Below, piece by piece: positions 8,463 through 16,117 of a stretch of 64,000 bases of DNA (positions are counted from its first letter, which is position 1; each line of letters starts with the position of its first letter). A model generated the notes under the pieces. It was not told the DNA's origin, searched no databases, and saw only the letters and a list, made by a program, of their open reading frames with translations. The translations under genes and the position numbers were made by a program. Location: assembly GCF_010820665.1 (NCBI RefSeq), contig NZ_JAAIKC010000009.1, positions 124,001-188,000 on the forward strand, in the 5' to 3' direction. This DNA is from Paenibacillus sp. SYP-B3998 (GTDB lineage: Bacteria; Bacillota; Bacilli; Paenibacillales; NBRC-103111).

Positions 8463-9629
8463 TTATGTTAAAAAGAAGTGCTTAAATACCAGCGAACCAG
8501 CCAGCACGGTAACGGCTACAAGAATAGACAGAACGAGCACGAAGCGAGCTTTGAAAACGGAAAGCAGCATTAACGTGCTTTTGACATCAATCATCGGCCC
8601 GAATACGAGAAAAGCAAGCAGGGAGCCTGACGAAAAGGTTGTGGTAAAGGAAGAAGCGACAAAAGCATCCGTTGTCGAACAGAGAGAGAGCAGGTAGGCA
8701 AAGCCCATCATGAATACATGAGATATAAAGGGACCTTGACCGATTGCGGTTAGGCTGTCTTTGGCAACGAAGGTTTGAATGAGCGCAGTGAGTAAAGCGC
8801 CAAGCATTAAATATTTTCCCATTTCAACCAATTCGGAGGTTCCATGACTAAGCATAATGGATAAGCGTCCGCCACTATGGCTATGACCATGATGAACGTG
8901 GTCATGGTCATGGTCATGTACATAGTCGTGATTGTGTACATGACGGTAATTATTATTTTGGTCAAGATCGTGGCTGTCGTGGACATGGTGATGCTCATCG
9001 TCGTGTCGGTCAATGCCGTTGTGAGCGTTCTTGTGCAGCGCTGGAGTGTGATCGCGATGGGAATCCGCCGCGTGGTTCTGTGCGGCGTGACGCAGAGGGT
9101 TGCTCTTTAAAAAGCGGGTTAGCGCAAAGCCGATTACAAGGGCAACTGCGAAGGTGAGACCCATACGGGAGTAAGCCATCGATGGCGAGCTGCGAAAGGC
9201 CATGTAGGTTGATGCGAATACAATCGGATTGAGGATTGGCCCGACAAGAATGAAGATGACGGCAATATAGATAGGCATTCCTTTCTTCATTAGACGGCGA
9301 ACAAATGGGATCATCCCACATTCACAGAGTGGGAACATGATGCCGAGCAGGCAAGCGAATAGTACGCCTCCAAGCGGATGCTTTGGCGTCATACGGCGAA
9401 TGAATGCCTCGGGAATGTAGTTTTCTACGACGGTGGATAGGACAATACCGAGCAGCATGAAGGGAAGAGCGTCGAGGAAGATGCCCATAAATGAATGAAA
9501 TATAAGCATGAATTCATGAGCGAGTAAGGTAAGGTCAGGAAGTTGTCTCGTTGTCAGGATTAAGATTAACAAAAGCACACATAGGGCAGTGGTGACAGGA
9601 ACGCTCCACCGATATAAAGTTGAAGCCAA
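8463..9629 (-). CDS. DUF318/ArsP-like permease with histidine-rich loop
   Basis: A 388-residue inner-membrane permease of the YcgR/YraQ (DUF318, ArsP_1) group. These are predicted transporters, some linked to organoarsenical or metal export. About eight hydrophobic segments are visible. The signature PLCECGMIPF with C102 and C104 lies in the first half, and a second conserved segment, SLCSTTDAFVA, in the other. Between the halves, residues 181-251 hold 23 histidines with many Asp, in runs such as HDHDHDHVHHGHSH. Such a loop should bind Zn, Ni, Co or similar ions. The usual partner (YcgQ/TIGR03943 type) is not adjacent. The metal link is inference. Confidence 0.88.
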   Translation of the reverse strand: MASTLYRWSVPVTTALCVLLLILILTTRQLPDLTLLAHEFMLIFHSFMGIFLDALPFMLLGIVLSTVVENYIPEAFIRRMTPKHPLGGVLFACLLGIMFPLCECGMIPFVRRLMKKGMPIYIAVIFILVGPILNPIVFASTYMAFRSSPSMAYSRMGLTFAVALVIGFALTRFLKSNPLRHAAQNHAADSHRDHTPALHKNAHNGIDRHDDEHHHVHDSHDLDQNNNYRHVHNHDYVHDHDHDHVHHGHSHSGGRLSIMLSHGTSELVEMGKYLMLGALLTALIQTFVAKDSLTAIGQGPFISHVFMMGFAYLLSLCSTTDAFVASSFTTTFSSGSLLAFLVFGPMIDVKSTLMLLSVFKARFVLVLSILVAVTVLAGSLVFKHFFLT

Positions 9630-9667
9630 TTTGCATTACCCCTTTGTCCCAAGGATTTAATCTGTTT

Positions 9668-9696
9668 CTATCCTATGTGGCAAGAGTGTAGGATAG
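9668..9696. promoter_or_regulatory. Eight-base perfect inverted repeat, candidate operator
   Basis: CTATCCTA (9668-9675) and TAGGATAG (9689-9696), 13 bases apart. It lies between the permease start and the trpS promoter, 38 bases upstream of the permease ATG. The position suits a repressor site for the minus-strand gene. It does not match Fur or Zur consensus. Confidence 0.4.
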
Positions 9697-9710
9697 GACA
9701 ACTTGCTTTA

Positions 9711-9738
9711 TTGACATTGCAAGGGGAGGGTGTATAAT
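9711..9738 (+). promoter_or_regulatory. Sigma-A promoter of the trpS leader
   Basis: TTGACA (9711-9716), 16-base spacer, TATAAT (9733-9738). Both hexamers match consensus exactly. Transcription should start near 9745, giving a leader of about 360 bases. Confidence 0.85.
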
Positions 9739-9745
9739 GATAGAA

Positions 9746-10045
9746 AATCAGTAAGTGATGACAGGAACAAGTAAACTTGAGTCCCCTTTCTCAGAGAGCC
9801 GGTGGATGGTGTGAACCGGTGAAACGAACAAGTTGAATGGATCCTTGAGCTTGAGGCTGAACGCAGATGAAGGTTACCGGACCTAGGCCGGATTAGTGAT
9901 CCTCTTCTGTCCAAGTATGCTAAACGGCAGCTCCCCGTTATCGGAGTCTGAAGGTCGCTTTTGTGCATGTAATCTTGCATATTAGAGGCAAATTAGGGTG
10001 GTACCACGGTTTCTCGTCCCTTGCGGAGAGAGGCTTTTTGTGTTT
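9746..10045 (+). ncRNA. T-box riboswitch controlling trpS
   Basis: A tRNA-sensing leader. The conserved T-box AGGGTGGTACCACGG lies at 9995-10009, followed by a terminator arm GGAGAGAGGC and five T (near 10023-10040). Stem I has the typical apical segment around 9799-9818 (CCGGTGGATGGTGTGAACCGG region) and a specifier loop GAATGGATC with codon TGG at 9838-9840. This reads uncharged tRNA-Trp and matches the downstream gene. When tRNA-Trp is uncharged, the antiterminator forms and trpS is transcribed. Confidence 0.93.
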
Positions 10046-10108
10046 TCTGAATATGCCGAAACGGCTTGTTCGTATTTAAAGTAGATGATTATATAGGAGG
10101 ATACCAAG

Positions 10109-11089
10109 ATGAAAAGAGTATTATCAGGCATGCAGTCTAGCGGCCAACTGACGATTGGTAACTATATTGGCGCTTTGCGCAACTACGTGAAGCTTCAGCA
10201 CTTACATCAATGTTTTTTTATGGTCGTGGATATGCACGCCATTACAGTTCCTCAGGAGCCGGCAGCGCTGCGAGAACAAACAGAATCCGCAGCGGCCCTC
10301 TATGTAGCAGCAGGCTTGGATCCGAATAAAGCATCCATTTTCCTACAATCTCACGTGCACGCTCATGCCGAGCTTGGATGGATCATGACGACCTTAACCA
10401 ACATGGGCGAGCTAGAGCGGATGACACAGTTCAAAGACAAATCCGAAGGAAAAGAATCCGTAGGTGCAGGTTTGTTTACGTACCCATCTCTGATGGCAGC
10501 TGACATCTTGTTGTACAACGCTGATCTGATTCCAGTTGGGGATGACCAGAAGCAGCATTTAGAGCTCACGCGTGATTTGGCGAATCGGTTTAACAATCGA
10601 TTTGGCGAAATGTTCACAATGCCTCAGCCTTACACGCCTGAGATCGGAGCGCGAATTATGTCTCTTGACGATGCTTCGAAGAAAATGAGCAAGAGCAGCC
10701 CGAACGCAGCAAGCTTCATAGGGATGCTTGACGAGCCGGACGTTATTCGCAAGAAGCTCAGCCGCGCGGTGACGGACTCTGGGCGCGAAGTGCAATATGA
10801 TCCGCAGAACAAGCGCGAAGTCAGTAATTTGATGAGCATCTACTCACATTTTGCGGATATGAGCATTGCCGAGATTGAAGCAAAATATGAAGGCCAAGGT
10901 TATGGGCCATTTAAAAAGGATTTAGCAGAGCACCTTGTTGCCGTGTTGGAGCCGATCCAAATACGTTACCGTGAGATTCGAAGCTCAGGCGAGATTCATG
11001 ATGTGCTGAAAAAAGGCGCGCAAGAAGCTGCTGAGATTGCAAATCAAACGTTACTTGAAGTGAAGAAACGGATGGGTTTCGTTTTGTAA
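10109..11089 (+). CDS. trpS: Tryptophanyl-tRNA synthetase
   Basis: Class I aminoacyl-tRNA synthetase charging tRNA-Trp in the cytoplasm; 326 residues, the usual length. The HIGH-type signature is TIGNYIGAL (15-23) and the KMSKS loop is at 192-196. VGDDQKQH (143-150) is the conserved dimer/active-site segment. The ATG follows GGAGG with the normal gap. Expression is set by the T-box leader upstream. A strong hairpin follows the stop. Confidence 0.97.
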   Translation: MKRVLSGMQSSGQLTIGNYIGALRNYVKLQHLHQCFFMVVDMHAITVPQEPAALREQTESAAALYVAAGLDPNKASIFLQSHVHAHAELGWIMTTLTNMGELERMTQFKDKSEGKESVGAGLFTYPSLMAADILLYNADLIPVGDDQKQHLELTRDLANRFNNRFGEMFTMPQPYTPEIGARIMSLDDASKKMSKSSPNAASFIGMLDEPDVIRKKLSRAVTDSGREVQYDPQNKREVSNLMSIYSHFADMSIAEIEAKYEGQGYGPFKKDLAEHLVAVLEPIQIRYREIRSSGEIHDVLKKGAQEAAEIANQTLLEVKKRMGFVL

Positions 11090-11102
11090 TAGAGTGACAA
11101 TA

Positions 11103-11147
11103 AAAGGAGCGTGAACAGTTGGATAAGCTGTTTGCGCTCCTTTTGCG
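11103..11147. terminator. Bidirectional terminator between trpS and bshA
   Basis: AAAGGAGCG (11103-11111) pairs with CGCTCCTTT (11135-11143), with an inner AACAG/CTGTT stem, and A/T runs on both sides. It serves the converging trpS and bshA transcripts. Confidence 0.8.
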
Positions 11148-11162
11148 TTAGTAGGTCACGAT

Positions 11163-12311
11163 TCACAAATTGACGGATGTTTTCATTTGGTCGGTTTGTG
11201 CAACTTTGTAATAAATATTTTCATACTGCTCGACAATAGTAGCCGCAGAGAATTGCGAGCGGGCGCGCTGCATGCCAGCTAGGGAGAACTCGCTGTAAAG
11301 CTGCGGATTGCTTAAAAGCTGAATGGCGTACGCGGCCATTAGCTTCGTATCGCCAACAGGAGCGAGAAATCCATCGATGCCATGCTTAACGACCTCAGGA
11401 ATACCGCCTGCGTCGGAACCAATCGTAGGAACGCCAGCAGCCATGGCTTCAAGAGCGACTAAGCCAAAGCTTTCTTTCTCTGAGGGAAGCAGAAGCAAAT
11501 CGGCGAGCCCGATCACTTCGGCGACGTTATTTTGCTTGCCAAGGTAGTGGACTCGGTTCGTCAGCCCGAGTTCTTTCACGCGGTTGACCGTTTTGGCCAG
11601 TTCAGGGCCTTCTCCAACAAAGATGAGGTGAGAAGGCATTTGAACATTGACGTCAGCGAAAATATCAATCACGTCACAGATCCGTTTGACGGGTCGGAAA
11701 TTTGACATATGCAGCATAATTTTCTCATGAGGCTGAGCGAATTGAGCGCGCAGCTGCGGATTCGCGGGCGCTATGTAGTCGCGGGGATCGACGAAGTTGT
11801 AGACTAATTCGATCGGTTTTTCTACAGACAGCACTTCATAGGTTTCCGTGATTAAGTCTTGGGAGACAGCGGTCACGGCATCGCTCTCATGAATGGCCAT
11901 GCGGATCAAATCGCGCAGTGAAGGATCATGGCCTAAGATCGTAATATCTGTGCCATGCAGTGTTGTAACGACCTTCAGATGCTGACCCACCATTTGCTTG
12001 GCTAAATAAGCACATATGGCGTGCGGTACTGCATAGTGGACATGCAAGAGGTCCAAGTTCTCTTGCTTGGCGACTTGGGCCAACTTGTTGGCAAGCGCTA
12101 GATCGTAGGGGGGGTAACGAAACACATAATAATCACTAACTTCGACTTCATGGAAAAAAATGTTGGGATGAAATTGGCCAAGTCGAAAGGGCATCCGATC
12201 CGTAATGAAATGGACCTCATGACCTCTTTCGGCAAGCATTTTCCCAAGCTCTGTAGCCACAACTCCGGATCCGCCAAGTGTCGGGTAACAGGAAATTCCG
12301 ATTTTTAGCAA
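11163..12311 (-). CDS. bshA: N-acetyl-alpha-D-glucosaminyl L-malate synthase (bacillithiol synthesis)
   Basis: First step of bacillithiol synthesis: a GT4 glycosyltransferase joining UDP-GlcNAc to L-malate. The N-terminus shows KIGISCYPTLGGSGVVATELG, typical of BshA. LHVHYAVPHA, SNFRPVKR and the donor-site EKESFGLVALEAMAAGVPTIGSDAGG follow. I place the start at the TTG at 12309-12311 because GAGGTG lies six bases before it. The GTG at 12318-12320 is the other option but coincides with that site and has no ribosome site of its own. It stands alone, unlike in Bacillus subtilis where it sits in the mgsA-bshB1-cca-birA operon. Confidence 0.9.
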   Translation of the reverse strand: MLKIGISCYPTLGGSGVVATELGKMLAERGHEVHFITDRMPFRLGQFHPNIFFHEVEVSDYYVFRYPPYDLALANKLAQVAKQENLDLLHVHYAVPHAICAYLAKQMVGQHLKVVTTLHGTDITILGHDPSLRDLIRMAIHESDAVTAVSQDLITETYEVLSVEKPIELVYNFVDPRDYIAPANPQLRAQFAQPHEKIMLHMSNFRPVKRICDVIDIFADVNVQMPSHLIFVGEGPELAKTVNRVKELGLTNRVHYLGKQNNVAEVIGLADLLLLPSEKESFGLVALEAMAAGVPTIGSDAGGIPEVVKHGIDGFLAPVGDTKLMAAYAIQLLSNPQLYSEFSLAGMQRARSQFSAATIVEQYENIYYKVAQTDQMKTSVNL

Positions 12312-12390
12312 CGGATTCACCTCGTGGTTTACAAATTATTAAAACTATTTCTAAAATAATATATTTTCATTTTGGTAATAAATACGATGA

Positions 12391-12420
12391 AAAAAAGTAG
12401 TGCGGAAAGACAACTACTTT
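12391..12420 (-). terminator. Terminator of the small DUF5325-like gene
   Basis: AAAGTAGT (12394-12401) pairs with ACTACTTT (12413-12420). On the minus strand it is followed by seven T. Confidence 0.7.
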
Positions 12421-12481
12421 CTTCTGTACCAGGTTCTCTAGCTAGTCATGTGAAAAGTATAGCTTTCTAGTCAAGCCTGTG

Positions 12482-12667
12482 TCAACGGTTCTGATTGTTC
12501 CTTTTTCGCAGCTTGGCCTTAACGACGAAGCCATATCCGATAAATCCTAAAGAAATGACTGTGAATAGGAGAATCATCCAAGGCTGTCTTAGGGCGATGA
12601 ATAAGCTGATGCCAGCTAATAACAAGGTGCCGATAACAGCGAATAGAAGTGCGAGCGGTTTGCTCAA
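12482..12667 (-). CDS. Small membrane protein, DUF5325/YlaF-like
   Basis: A short protein (61 residues from the TTG) with two hydrophobic helices (about 5-25 and 31-50) and a basic C-terminal tail (KAKLRKRNNQNR). Size and layout resemble the DUF5325 (YlaF) family of Bacillales, whose role is unknown. AGGTGA lies six bases before the TTG at 12665-12667, so I prefer that start over the GTG at 12674-12676, which overlaps the site. A terminator follows. Confidence 0.6.
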   Translation of the reverse strand: MSKPLALLFAVIGTLLLAGISLFIALRQPWMILLFTVISLGFIGYGFVVKAKLRKRNNQNR

Positions 12668-12729
12668 GAATGTCACCTGCTTTCTTCAATTAAACGTATT
12701 CTTCTTATTTTAAACTTTTTTTATCGCTG

Positions 12730-12759
12730 TGCATATAATTTCATTTCCTCCACATACTA
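12730..12759 (+). promoter_or_regulatory. Sigma-G promoter for the second SASP gene
   Basis: TGCATA (12730-12735), 17-base spacer, CATACTA (12753-12759). This is a near-perfect forespore sigma-G promoter 60 bases before the SASP start. Confidence 0.85.
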
Positions 12760-12818
12760 TCTTTGCAAGCTTGCAAATACATCAAAGATTATAGCTGACT
12801 GAAAGGAGTCTGATCCTT

Positions 12819-13052
12819 ATGGGTACAGGACAATCTCGTAGTAGTAACACGCTGGTAGTTCCACAAGCCACTCAAGCTTTAGATCAATTGAAATATGAGG
12901 TTGCTCAAGAACTGGGCATCCAAATTCCTCAAGACGGTTACTATGGTTACATGGCGACTCGTGACACCGGCGCAATCGGTGGTAACATTACTCGTCGCTT
13001 GGTGCAAATCGCCGAGCAAACATTAGCAGGTGGCCAAGGGAATCTCCGTTAA
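12819..13052 (+). CDS. Alpha/beta-type small acid-soluble spore protein (SASP)
   Basis: A 77-residue spore DNA-protecting protein, almost identical through its core to the SASP at 1184-1411. It keeps the Gpr cleavage region YEVAQELG and the conserved block YMATRDTGAIGGNITRRLV, and differs mainly in the C-terminal tail (LAGGQGNLR). An AAAGGAG site precedes the ATG. A sigma-G promoter and a terminator frame it as a single-gene unit made in the forespore. Confidence 0.96.
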   Translation: MGTGQSRSSNTLVVPQATQALDQLKYEVAQELGIQIPQDGYYGYMATRDTGAIGGNITRRLVQIAEQTLAGGQGNLR

Positions 13053-13070
13053 TTTGATGTAAACCTATAA

Positions 13071-13098
13071 GCCCAGGGGATGATTCCTCTGGGCTTTT
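13071..13098 (+). terminator. Terminator of the second SASP gene
   Basis: GCCCAGGGGA pairs with TCCTCTGGGC (one G-U), loop TGAT, followed by TTTT. Confidence 0.85.
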
Positions 13099-13125
13099 GT
13101 AGTTCCTTCAATGTATAGAATAGAA

Positions 13126-13159
13126 AAAATGACGCGTTAGCTTGACAACGCGTCATTTT
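13126..13159 (-). terminator. Terminator of the yfhP-like gene
   Basis: AAAATGACGCGTT (13126-13138) pairs perfectly with AACGCGTCATTTT (13147-13159), flanked by A and T runs, so it can act in both directions. Confidence 0.85.
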
Positions 13160-13161
13160 CT

Positions 13162-14145
13162 TTAGTATAAATCGACTCGCAGTTTTTTCTCCAGACGAGA
13201 ATCGTTAACCCAACCTACATAAGAATCGAGCGTTTGATAATTGTGATCCATCAAGAGAACAGCGACGAAAGGATACTGTTTACGATGACGGTACCTGACG
13301 TCAGCCCATCTGACTTCATAGCCCCAACGATGCTCTTTGATTTCTGCGCAAGCATAGGAAGAGAAGTAGAGCAGAGCTTGAATATCCTCATGGTTCTTGG
13401 AGGCCTCAATCGCCGGATGGCTTTCGTTTTTGACAGTGTCGATCCATTTTAATTTTAAGTTGCGCATTTCCCCTAGCTGGTAGCTGCCATCCGTTCTACG
13501 TTTGACGACGTTCCAGACGTACAGATTGAAGGTTACGATGAGCGTATATTTATCGCCGGGTTGATAGGTGGGGTCTTTACGATAGAGTCCCTTTTCAAGT
13601 ATATAATGGTCTAGAGAGCGCCAAATGTAATAAAGCGCAATAATGATGTACAACGTGGGGAAGATGTGTTTCGGACTTGCAACATGAAACGACCACATGA
13701 AAATCGCAGCGAGATGACTGATAAAGATAAAAGGGTCGAAGATGTGTATAATGTTCCATGACACCCATTTCTCCGTAAATGGCCTTGCGGCTTGTGTCCC
13801 ATAGGTGTTGAAGCAGTCTGTGAAGACGTGAAAGCAAACGGCGATAGCGACCCACATGCCTACATGCAGAAGCGGTAGCGCATGGAAGAAGAGAGAAAGT
13901 GCACCCGTAATGAGCAGCGTCCAGAGAAGTAAGGCAGGCAATGAGTGAGAGCGACCGCGATGATTGCGAATGTAAGTCGCATTCCCCTTGAAGCGTAGCA
14001 GCCCGTCCACATCAGGAATTTGAGAACCAATAACAGTTCCGATGAAAACAGCGGTTGTTACTGTTGAATCTACGGCAATGACGGGGTCGATTTGCGACAG
14101 TCCTGCTAACCCTAATCCAATAACAAGATGTGTGCCTGTGTCCAA
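13162..14145 (-). CDS. yfhP: Membrane-bound metal-dependent hydrolase family protein (YfhP/YdjM-like)
   Basis: A 327-residue membrane protein of the DUF457 (YdjM) family, same length as B. subtilis YfhP. Conserved polar motifs of the putative metal site are near the start: TGTHLVIG (His6), GSQIPDVDGL, NHRGRSHS and HVFTDCFNTYGT. Several hydrophobic segments follow, then a soluble C-terminal half. The start is TTG at 14143-14145, with TAGGAGG seven bases upstream; there is no competing ATG. Function in the family is not established beyond a predicted hydrolase at the membrane. Confidence 0.85.
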   Translation of the reverse strand: MDTGTHLVIGLGLAGLSQIDPVIAVDSTVTTAVFIGTVIGSQIPDVDGLLRFKGNATYIRNHRGRSHSLPALLLWTLLITGALSLFFHALPLLHVGMWVAIAVCFHVFTDCFNTYGTQAARPFTEKWVSWNIIHIFDPFIFISHLAAIFMWSFHVASPKHIFPTLYIIIALYYIWRSLDHYILEKGLYRKDPTYQPGDKYTLIVTFNLYVWNVVKRRTDGSYQLGEMRNLKLKWIDTVKNESHPAIEASKNHEDIQALLYFSSYACAEIKEHRWGYEVRWADVRYRHRKQYPFVAVLLMDHNYQTLDSYVGWVNDSRLEKKLRVDLY

Positions 14146-14251
14146 TGGGGTTCCTCCTAAGCTGTGTTTTCTTTGTTGAAAACTTTCTTTGTAAGTATTA
14201 TGTCTAGTTTACCATTTTAGAGCAAAAAATAAATCAGAGGGAGATCTAAAA

Positions 14252-14539
14252 ATGTTCAAAGTTTTTGTGGAGTATGCCATAAAACCTGAAGGGCGGGATT
14301 CTTATCTCATCTATATGCGGGAACTTCAGAGCAGGGAAGGGCGTCTGGAACTGTTGGAAGGGACAGATCAGCCTGGACTTTTCGTTGAAATTTGGGATGG
14401 GGTTACTTATGAGGAATATGAACAAATGAAAGATGAGCGCTTGCAAGAGGCAAGTACATCAGTGGGGAAAGCCTCTTGGGGGCAGTGGATCACAGGAGGG
14501 CTAGGCAAGCTTCATATGTGGCACTTCAAACAAGTGTAG
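14252..14539 (+). CDS. Conserved hypothetical protein, small alpha/beta (ABM-like)
   Basis: A 95-residue soluble protein. The pattern FKVFVEYAIKPEGRDSYLIYMRELQ with FVEIWDGVTYEEYEQMKDER resembles dimeric alpha/beta-barrel (antibiotic-biosynthesis-monooxygenase-like) proteins, but I cannot name it. A GAGGGAGAT site precedes the ATG. It is a single gene ended by a perfect terminator shared with gerQ. Confidence 0.75.
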   Translation: MFKVFVEYAIKPEGRDSYLIYMRELQSREGRLELLEGTDQPGLFVEIWDGVTYEEYEQMKDERLQEASTSVGKASWGQWITGGLGKLHMWHFKQV

Positions 14540-14547
14540 GAAGACAA

Positions 14548-14586
14548 AAAGCCGCGGCTCAAGTGAAACTTGAGCCGCGGCTTTTG
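14548..14586. terminator. Strong bidirectional terminator
   Basis: GCCGCGGCTCAAGT (14551-14564) and ACTTGAGCCGCGGC (14568-14581) pair without a mismatch around a three-base loop, with A run on the left and T run on the right. It lies between the converging 14252 gene and gerQ. Confidence 0.95.
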
Positions 14587-14598
14587 GTTATGTTGCAC

Positions 14599-15045
14599 TT
14601 ATCTGGGAATGGGAATCTGGCCAGATGCAAATGAAGGTAAGTACTGGAGCTCTTCATCAAAAGTGATGTAATCGAGGTTAACCATGAGCAATAAGTAACG
14701 CATGCCAGTTGTAGGGTCACTAATAATGATGTGATCGCGTCCAGCAGCTTCCAATTTTCCTTTAAAGATTTTGGCGTTCCATTGGGAATTATTCTCATAG
14801 GTCATATAGATCGTTGCCATTTTACCAAGATTCAGACGGAGAATGTTTTCAATGTAGGATTCCTCAATGGGAAGCTGACCTGGAACGTTGGCTCCTGGTT
14901 GCATCGATGGTCCTGTTGATGGCAAATAAGTGCCGGTTGGTGTCGTTGGTACCATTTTATTGGTAATCGGGGTTGGAGCCGGATAAGAAGGGTATGGATA
15001 GCCGTAAGGTGCTTGATTCCCAATTCTGTAAGGGTTATTCATCAT
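14599..15045 (-). CDS. gerQ: Spore coat protein GerQ
   Basis: A spore coat/cortex-interface protein cross-linked by transglutaminase Tgl, needed to place the cortex lytic enzyme CwlJ. The 148 residues begin with a Pro/Tyr/Gly-rich region (1-50), as in other GerQ proteins. The conserved domain follows: QLPIEESYIENILRLNLGK, AGRDHIIISDPTTGMRYLLLMVNLDYITFDEE. Two adjacent ATG codons lie behind AGGGAGG. In several Bacillus species cwlJ is directly upstream of gerQ; here that position holds a broken cwlJ (15124-15294). Confidence 0.94.
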   Translation of the reverse strand: MMNNPYRIGNQAPYGYPYPSYPAPTPITNKMVPTTPTGTYLPSTGPSMQPGANVPGQLPIEESYIENILRLNLGKMATIYMTYENNSQWNAKIFKGKLEAAGRDHIIISDPTTGMRYLLLMVNLDYITFDEELQYLPSFASGQIPIPR

Positions 15046-15123
15046 GATTGTAAATCCTCCCTAAGCTTTCAGTCGGAAAGCTATCTTTGTTTGCATTTTT
15101 TAATTCTTTTTTCAGCAATCAGC

Positions 15124-15294
15124 CTAATGTTTCCATGAGTCTTGATAGGCGCCAGTCGGTCTGAAATATCATAAGCTTAACTCCGACGTTGCCGACGAGT
15201 AACATACCCATCTCTCGCCATCACCCTCATCTTCGGCTCGGAGCAGACGGGCCAGAATGTTCTTATCCTCCGAAATTGCCCTGATGACCGCCAT
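15124..15294 (-). pseudogene. cwlJ: Decayed cwlJ (spore cortex-lytic enzyme) remnant
   Basis: Translation from the ATG at 15292-15294, behind a GGGAG site, gives MAVIRAISEDKNILARLLRA, matching the conserved CwlJ start. The expected GMLLVGNVGV block is present but in the next frame (15205-15178), so there is a frameshift near 15206-15212. The frame then meets the C-terminal CwlJ motif SLWYFRP with the Trp codon changed to TGA (15169-15171), followed by PTGAYQDSW and a TAG at 15124-15126. About 45 central codons and the C-terminal end are missing. Same strand as gerQ and directly upstream, as in intact cwlJ-gerQ operons. Another CwlJ may exist elsewhere in the genome. Confidence 0.82.
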
Positions 15295-15411
15295 CGCTTT
15301 GTTTCACTCCCTTCTCTTCAGGTTAGAGCTGATGGGCCATTTTCATAATCATCATATTGTGCTGGCGCCTATTTGGTGACTGTTTTCGAATGCTTTTTTG
15401 GGAAAGAAAAA

Positions 15412-15429
15412 AAGCTCCCGAAGGAGCTT
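15412..15429 (-). terminator. Terminator of the response regulator gene
   Basis: AAGCTCC/GGAGCTT stem with loop CGAA (as read on the plus strand), followed on the minus strand by seven T. The stem overlaps the stop codon of the regulator gene. Confidence 0.85.
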
Positions 15430-16117
15430 ACATAGGCAGGAATTTATAGCCGACTCCCCAAACCGTTTTAATATATTTCGGCTCTTTTGGGTCAGCTTCA
15501 ATTTTTTTGCGCAGGTTGGCGATATGAACATCGATGGCGCGCTCCGTTACGTAGGTATCAAATCCACGTACGCGATTTAACAGCTCTTCTCGGCTATACA
15601 CGCGGCCTTGATTTTGCCAGAGCAGCTTCATGATCTCAAACTCAGAGAACGTCGTTTCAATAACTTTGTTATGAACGAATAGGCATCTTTTCTCGAGATC
15701 CAGCCTAACCATTTGCTGGGTTTGGACAGTTGAGGCGATTTGGGAGGGAGGAAATGATTGTGAACGCCTTAATAAGGCCTGTACTCTCGCAGCGAGCTCC
15801 CGCATGGAAAATGGTTTACATAAATAATCATCTGCACCTGTTTGCAACCCTTTAACGCGGTCGGAAACTTCACTTTTTGCTGAAATCATGAGAATAGGAA
15901 CAGTAGAAACACTTCGGAAGAAGCTGCAAAGCTGTATACCATCAACGTCAGGAAGCATAATATCAAGCACGATCATATCGGGGATAAATTCATGAAAGAG
16001 CTGTTCTCCTTGCCTTCCGTTCTCCGCTCGCTTCACTTCATACCCATCTTCATACAAATAAATGGCCATCATTTCGCCAATGCTTAAATCATCTTCAATA
16101 ATCAAAATTTTAGACAT
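15428..16117 (-). CDS. OmpR/PhoB-family response regulator (orphan)
   Basis: A 229-residue DNA-binding regulator with a receiver domain (1-115) and a winged-helix output domain (about 130-228). The phosphorylation pocket is complete: acidic D9/D10, phospho-acceptor D52 (IVLDIMLPD), S79 and K101 (LCKPF). The output domain has the TFSEFEIMKLLW, REELLNRV and VDVHI-type segments (here AIDVHIANLRKK) and ends in WGVGYKFLPM. No histidine kinase gene lies on either side, so the partner is encoded elsewhere. Target genes are unknown. Confidence 0.92.
   Translation of the reverse strand: MSKILIIEDDLSIGEMMAIYLYEDGYEVKRAENGRQGEQLFHEFIPDMIVLDIMLPDVDGIQLCSFFRSVSTVPILMISAKSEVSDRVKGLQTGADDYLCKPFSMRELAARVQALLRRSQSFPPSQIASTVQTQQMVRLDLEKRCLFVHNKVIETTFSEFEIMKLLWQNQGRVYSREELLNRVRGFDTYVTERAIDVHIANLRKKIEADPKEPKYIKTVWGVGYKFLPM

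Noticed and set aside
8807..9110. Frames rich in Met, Thr, Ile and Val on both strands across the permease loop
   Set aside because: They are shadows of the repeated His/Asp codons in the permease gene.
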